A stretch of 55,972 bases of DNA from the NCBI GenBank assembly GCA_902628835.1, contig CACOPD010000008.1, positions 1 to 55,972 on the forward strand. Direction: 5' to 3'. This DNA is from an uncultured Alphaproteobacteria bacterium. GTDB lineage: Bacteria > Pseudomonadota > Alphaproteobacteria > HIMB59 > GCA-002718135. A program made the position numbers and the translations under genes. Below, piece after piece: positions 53,407 through 55,972 of this stretch; the first letter of the stretch is position 1; the number at the start of each line of letters is the position of its first letter. The notes beneath the pieces were generated by a model that was not told the DNA's origin, ran no database searches, and saw only the letters and a list, made by a program, of their open reading frames with translations.

Positions 53407-54660
53407 ATGAAAGATAAGAGAATTAATTCTGTATTTACTCCTATTCTAATTGGAGGAAGTTTAATTCTTTTAATAAGTTTTGCAATCCGTTCAACGTTTG
53501 GTCTATTTCAAATACCTATTGCGTCTGATTTTTTATGGAACCGTTCAGAATTTTCTCTTGCTATTGCTATTCAAAATTTAGCTTGGGGTATAGGCACTCC
53601 AATATTCAGTGCTTTTGCCGAAAAATACGGTGACAGAAAAGCGATAGGACTAGGCTTAATTCTTTATGCTATTGGAATATTCATAAGTAGTACTGCAACA
53701 ACTCCAGAAGCTCATCAAATTTTGAACTTATTAATTGGTTTTGGGATAGCTGGTAGTGGGTTTGGTCCAATTTTAGCTGTAGTTGGAAGAGCCACATCTC
53801 CAGAAAAAAGGTCTTTAGCACTAGGTATAACAACTGCTGCAGGATCAGCGGGTCAAGTAATTGGTCCACCACTGGCTTCTATTCTATTATCTTTTTTACC
53901 TTGGTCTTCAGTGTTTGAAATCTTTTCAATTATATTATTAATTACACTGATTCTTGTTCCAATTTTAAAAACAGAATTATCAAATACAAATATTAATAAT
54001 GAAAATGAAAAAATTACTGATGCTGTTTTTGTTGCATTAAAAGACCCAACATACTCAATGTTATTCTTTGGTTTTTTTTCTTGTGGTTTTCAGTTAGCAT
54101 TTATTACTGCACATTTTCCTGCATTTATTGTTGAGTCTAGTAGTCCTATTATAGAAGGAAGCTTAATAAGTTTGGTTTGTAATTCTGTAGAAGGTTTAGG
54201 GGCATTATCTATGGCTCTTATAGGACTATTTAATATAATTGGTTGTTTGATCGCTGGTGCTTTGGGAAAGGGGCATTATAAGAAATATCTTTTATCATTA
54301 ATTTATATTGGAAGGACTATGGCGGCAACTTTATTTATCTTACTACCTATAACACCAACATCTATTGCAATATTTTCAATAGTTATGGGTGCTTTATGGT
54401 TAGCAACAGTGCCTCTAACTTCAGGAATTATAGGTCATATTTATGGATTAAAATTTATGGGCACATTGTATGGTATTGTTTTTTTTTCACATCAGCTAGG
54501 ATCTTTTGTAGGTGTTTGGTTAGGTGGTCTGTTTTATGATATCTATGGAAGTTATGATATTGTATGGTGGGTTGGCATAGGAGTTGGTGCATTTTCTGCA
54601 ATAATCCATTTACCAATTAGAGAAAAACCATTATCTAATACAAATATACAAACAGTTTAA
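53407..54660 (+). CDS. MFS transporter (monocarboxylate/OFA-like)
   Basis: A 417-residue major facilitator permease with twelve hydrophobic segments. Motifs include RSTFGLFQIPIASDFLWNRSEFSLAIAIQNLAWGI, the loop EKYGDRKAIGLGL, GSGFGPILAVVGRATSPEKRSLALG and IYGLKFMGTLYGIVFFSHQLGSFVGVWLGG. These are typical of MFS permeases annotated for oxalate/formate or monocarboxylates, but the substrate is unproved. Its stop is four bases before a 40-codon gene. Confidence 0.88.
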   Translation: MKDKRINSVFTPILIGGSLILLISFAIRSTFGLFQIPIASDFLWNRSEFSLAIAIQNLAWGIGTPIFSAFAEKYGDRKAIGLGLILYAIGIFISSTATTPEAHQILNLLIGFGIAGSGFGPILAVVGRATSPEKRSLALGITTAAGSAGQVIGPPLASILLSFLPWSSVFEIFSIILLITLILVPILKTELSNTNINNENEKITDAVFVALKDPTYSMLFFGFFSCGFQLAFITAHFPAFIVESSSPIIEGSLISLVCNSVEGLGALSMALIGLFNIIGCLIAGALGKGHYKKYLLSLIYIGRTMAATLFILLPITPTSIAIFSIVMGALWLATVPLTSGIIGHIYGLKFMGTLYGIVFFSHQLGSFVGVWLGGLFYDIYGSYDIVWWVGIGVGAFSAIIHLPIREKPLSNTNIQTV

Positions 54661-54664
54661 ATTT

Positions 54665-54787
54665 ATGGATGAAAAAAAGATTATACGAAACTTAATTATA
54701 GTAATTTTTTTCTTGGTTATTATTTATTCGTTAGCAAGAGTTGGTGTAGGTTTAGATCTTAGCTTTGGACCTTATTTAAAACAATAG
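54665..54787 (+). CDS. Small single-pass membrane protein, 40 residues
   Basis: An ATG four bases after the MFS stop opens a 40-residue frame: a basic start (DEKKIIRN), one hydrophobic segment (LIIVIFFLVIIYSLARVGVG) and a polar end (DLSFGPYLKQ). The order is consistent with a type II single-pass peptide with a cytoplasmic N-terminus. It ends five bases before the convergent aminopeptidase stop. I recognise no family; a partner of the upstream transporter is conceivable. Confidence 0.6.
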   Translation: MDEKKIIRNLIIVIFFLVIIYSLARVGVGLDLSFGPYLKQ

Positions 54788-54792
54788 TAGAA

Positions 54793-55972
54793 TTAATTAC
54801 ACCATTCTCCTTGCTTAAATATAGGCGTTGCAATACCATCCTTATCAACACCGTCTACATCAATTTTGCTTGAGCCAATCATCCAATCAATGTGTATGAT
54901 ACTTGAATTACCACCTCTTTGAGTAATTTCATCTTTCGATAAGTCTTTTTTGGATTTGAAACATTTTGAGTAACACTGTCCTAAAGCAATATGAGAAGCA
55001 GCATTTTCATCAAATAGAGTGTTATAAAAAGTTATTCCTAGTTGCGAAATTGGTGAACTATTAGGAACTAAGGCTACTTCACCAAGTCTTCTTGAACCTT
55101 CATCTGAATCAAGAACTTTTAATAAAACATCTTGTCCTTTAGAAGATTTTGCATCAACAATTTTACCATCTTCAAAGCGAACGTTAATATCTTCAATTAG
55201 TGTTCCTTGATAAGATAGAGGTTTAGTCGAACAAACTTCACCACTTACACGACTAGCGTGAGGAGTTGTGAATACTTCTTCAGATGGAATATTTGGATTA
55301 CAAATAATACCATTTTGGGCTTCAGAAGCGCCGCCCATCCATTCATGGTCATCAGCAAGACCTACAGTTAAAGATGTTCCAGGGCCAGAGTATTTTAAAG
55401 AATGAAAATTTTTAGCATTTAACCAATCTGTTTTATCTCTTAAATTTTTATTATGTTGATCCCATTCAGCTACAGGATCATCATTGATAACTCTTGAAGC
55501 ATGAAATATTGCATCTCCTAATTTTTTAATTGCTTCAGTATCATCAAGATCTGGGAAGACTCTTTTTGCCCATGCTTTTCCTGGCCAGGAAATTATATTC
55601 CAATTAATTTTAAATTCAGTGATTCTTTCTCTTGCTGGTTTATATGCAACTGCATTAGCTTTATTTGCACGAGAAACTTTATCAGGATCAATTTCAGATA
55701 ATAGCATGGGATCATCACCAGCAATAGCCATTCTAGCTGTGTTATTATCAAAAGCTTCACCCATCCCATTATAAAGCCAATTTGCTGCAATATTGAAAGA
55801 TTCATCATTTCCATACTTAAATCGAGACAATGTAATATCAGAATCATTGAAAAGTGGGGTTACAATTCCGGCCCCTTCTTTGTAAGCATGTTCAGCTATT
55901 TTTCTAACCAAGGGTAATGACTCTAATGGTGCTGTTATTAAAAGGTTTTGACCTTTTTGAAGTGCAACTCCT
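54793..55972 (-). CDS. M29 family aminopeptidase (5' end outside window)
   Basis: A metal-dependent aminopeptidase of the thermophilic-aminopeptidase family (M29, AmpS/PepS-like). The frame continues beyond the window edge (GVALQKGQNLLITAPLESLPLVRK), so the true start is missing. The family's metal-ligand regions are visible: IDPDKVSR, GMGEAFDNNTARMAIAGDDPM, RRLGEVALVPNSSPIS with a Glu ligand, ASHIALGQCYS with a His, and SSIIHIDWMIGSSKIDVDGV with His and Asp. Function is general peptide turnover in the cytoplasm. Confidence 0.92.
   Translation of the reverse strand, partial: GVALQKGQNLLITAPLESLPLVRKIAEHAYKEGAGIVTPLFNDSDITLSRFKYGNDESFNIAANWLYNGMGEAFDNNTARMAIAGDDPMLLSEIDPDKVSRANKANAVAYKPARERITEFKINWNIISWPGKAWAKRVFPDLDDTEAIKKLGDAIFHASRVINDDPVAEWDQHNKNLRDKTDWLNAKNFHSLKYSGPGTSLTVGLADDHEWMGGASEAQNGIICNPNIPSEEVFTTPHASRVSGEVCSTKPLSYQGTLIEDINVRFEDGKIVDAKSSKGQDVLLKVLDSDEGSRRLGEVALVPNSSPISQLGITFYNTLFDENAASHIALGQCYSKCFKSKKDLSKDEITQRGGNSSIIHIDWMIGSSKIDVDGVDKDGIATPIFKQGEWCN

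Overview
The window is a gene-dense, very AT-rich stretch of an alphaproteobacterial chromosome. The lineage signs are GcrA (an alphaproteobacterial cell-cycle regulator), the sdhCDAB-mdh-sucCDAB-lpd block, the obgE-proBA-nadD-rsfS-ctpA-rppH order, and atpHAGDC next to priA/transaldolase/DUF484. Strong A/T codon bias, stop/start overlaps at many junctions, some gaps of zero or one base, and few intrinsic terminators point to a streamlined, probably marine, genome of the SAR11 or AEGEAN-169/HIMB59 type. That placement is inference; no rRNA is present. I see no insertion sequence, prophage or CRISPR array.

Layout. 1-5964 (+): end of obgE, proline synthesis (proB, proA), nadD, rsfS, ctpA and rppH. 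5983-10802 (-): the F1 part of ATP synthase. 10921-14488: priA (-), then transaldolase, DUF484 and DUF1737 (+). 14485-26431 (-): an almost gap-free TCA block from succinate dehydrogenase through malate dehydrogenase and succinyl-CoA synthetase to 2-oxoglutarate dehydrogenase. 26432-26761: a 330-base gap holding a small palindrome and a strongly structured, probably non-coding RNA. 26762-31380: hydrolase, zapE, a 46-codon gene, an MFS transporter, a family-5 uracil-DNA glycosylase (all -) and a DUF924 gene (+).

31381-39872 is the accessory highlight. A sugar-type ABC importer (binding protein and two permeases, no ATPase) is translationally coupled to an MtnA-type aldose-1-phosphate isomerase and a class II aldolase-SDR fusion. 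A divergent nucleoside hydrolase and an MtnK-type 5-methylthioribose kinase lie beside them. Together they encode a plausible route nucleoside -> 5-substituted ribose -> 1-phosphate -> ribulose 1-phosphate -> DHAP + aldehyde. This would be uptake and catabolism of 5-methylthioribose, 5-deoxyribose or their nucleosides, related to the DHAP shunt for SAM by-products.

39926-47817: tRNA-Arg(UCG) (+), then on the minus strand ffh-rpsP-rimM-trmD-rplS-leuC-leuD-leuB-asd, with ffh preceded by a conspicuous leader hairpin. Ribosomal proteins S16 and L19 both carry long acidic tails. 48015-51549 (+): dapF, mtaB, ftsY, yciB. 51551-52747 (-): pgk. 52886-54787 (+): gcrA, an MFS transporter and a 40-codon membrane peptide. 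54793-end (-): an M29 aminopeptidase cut by the window edge.
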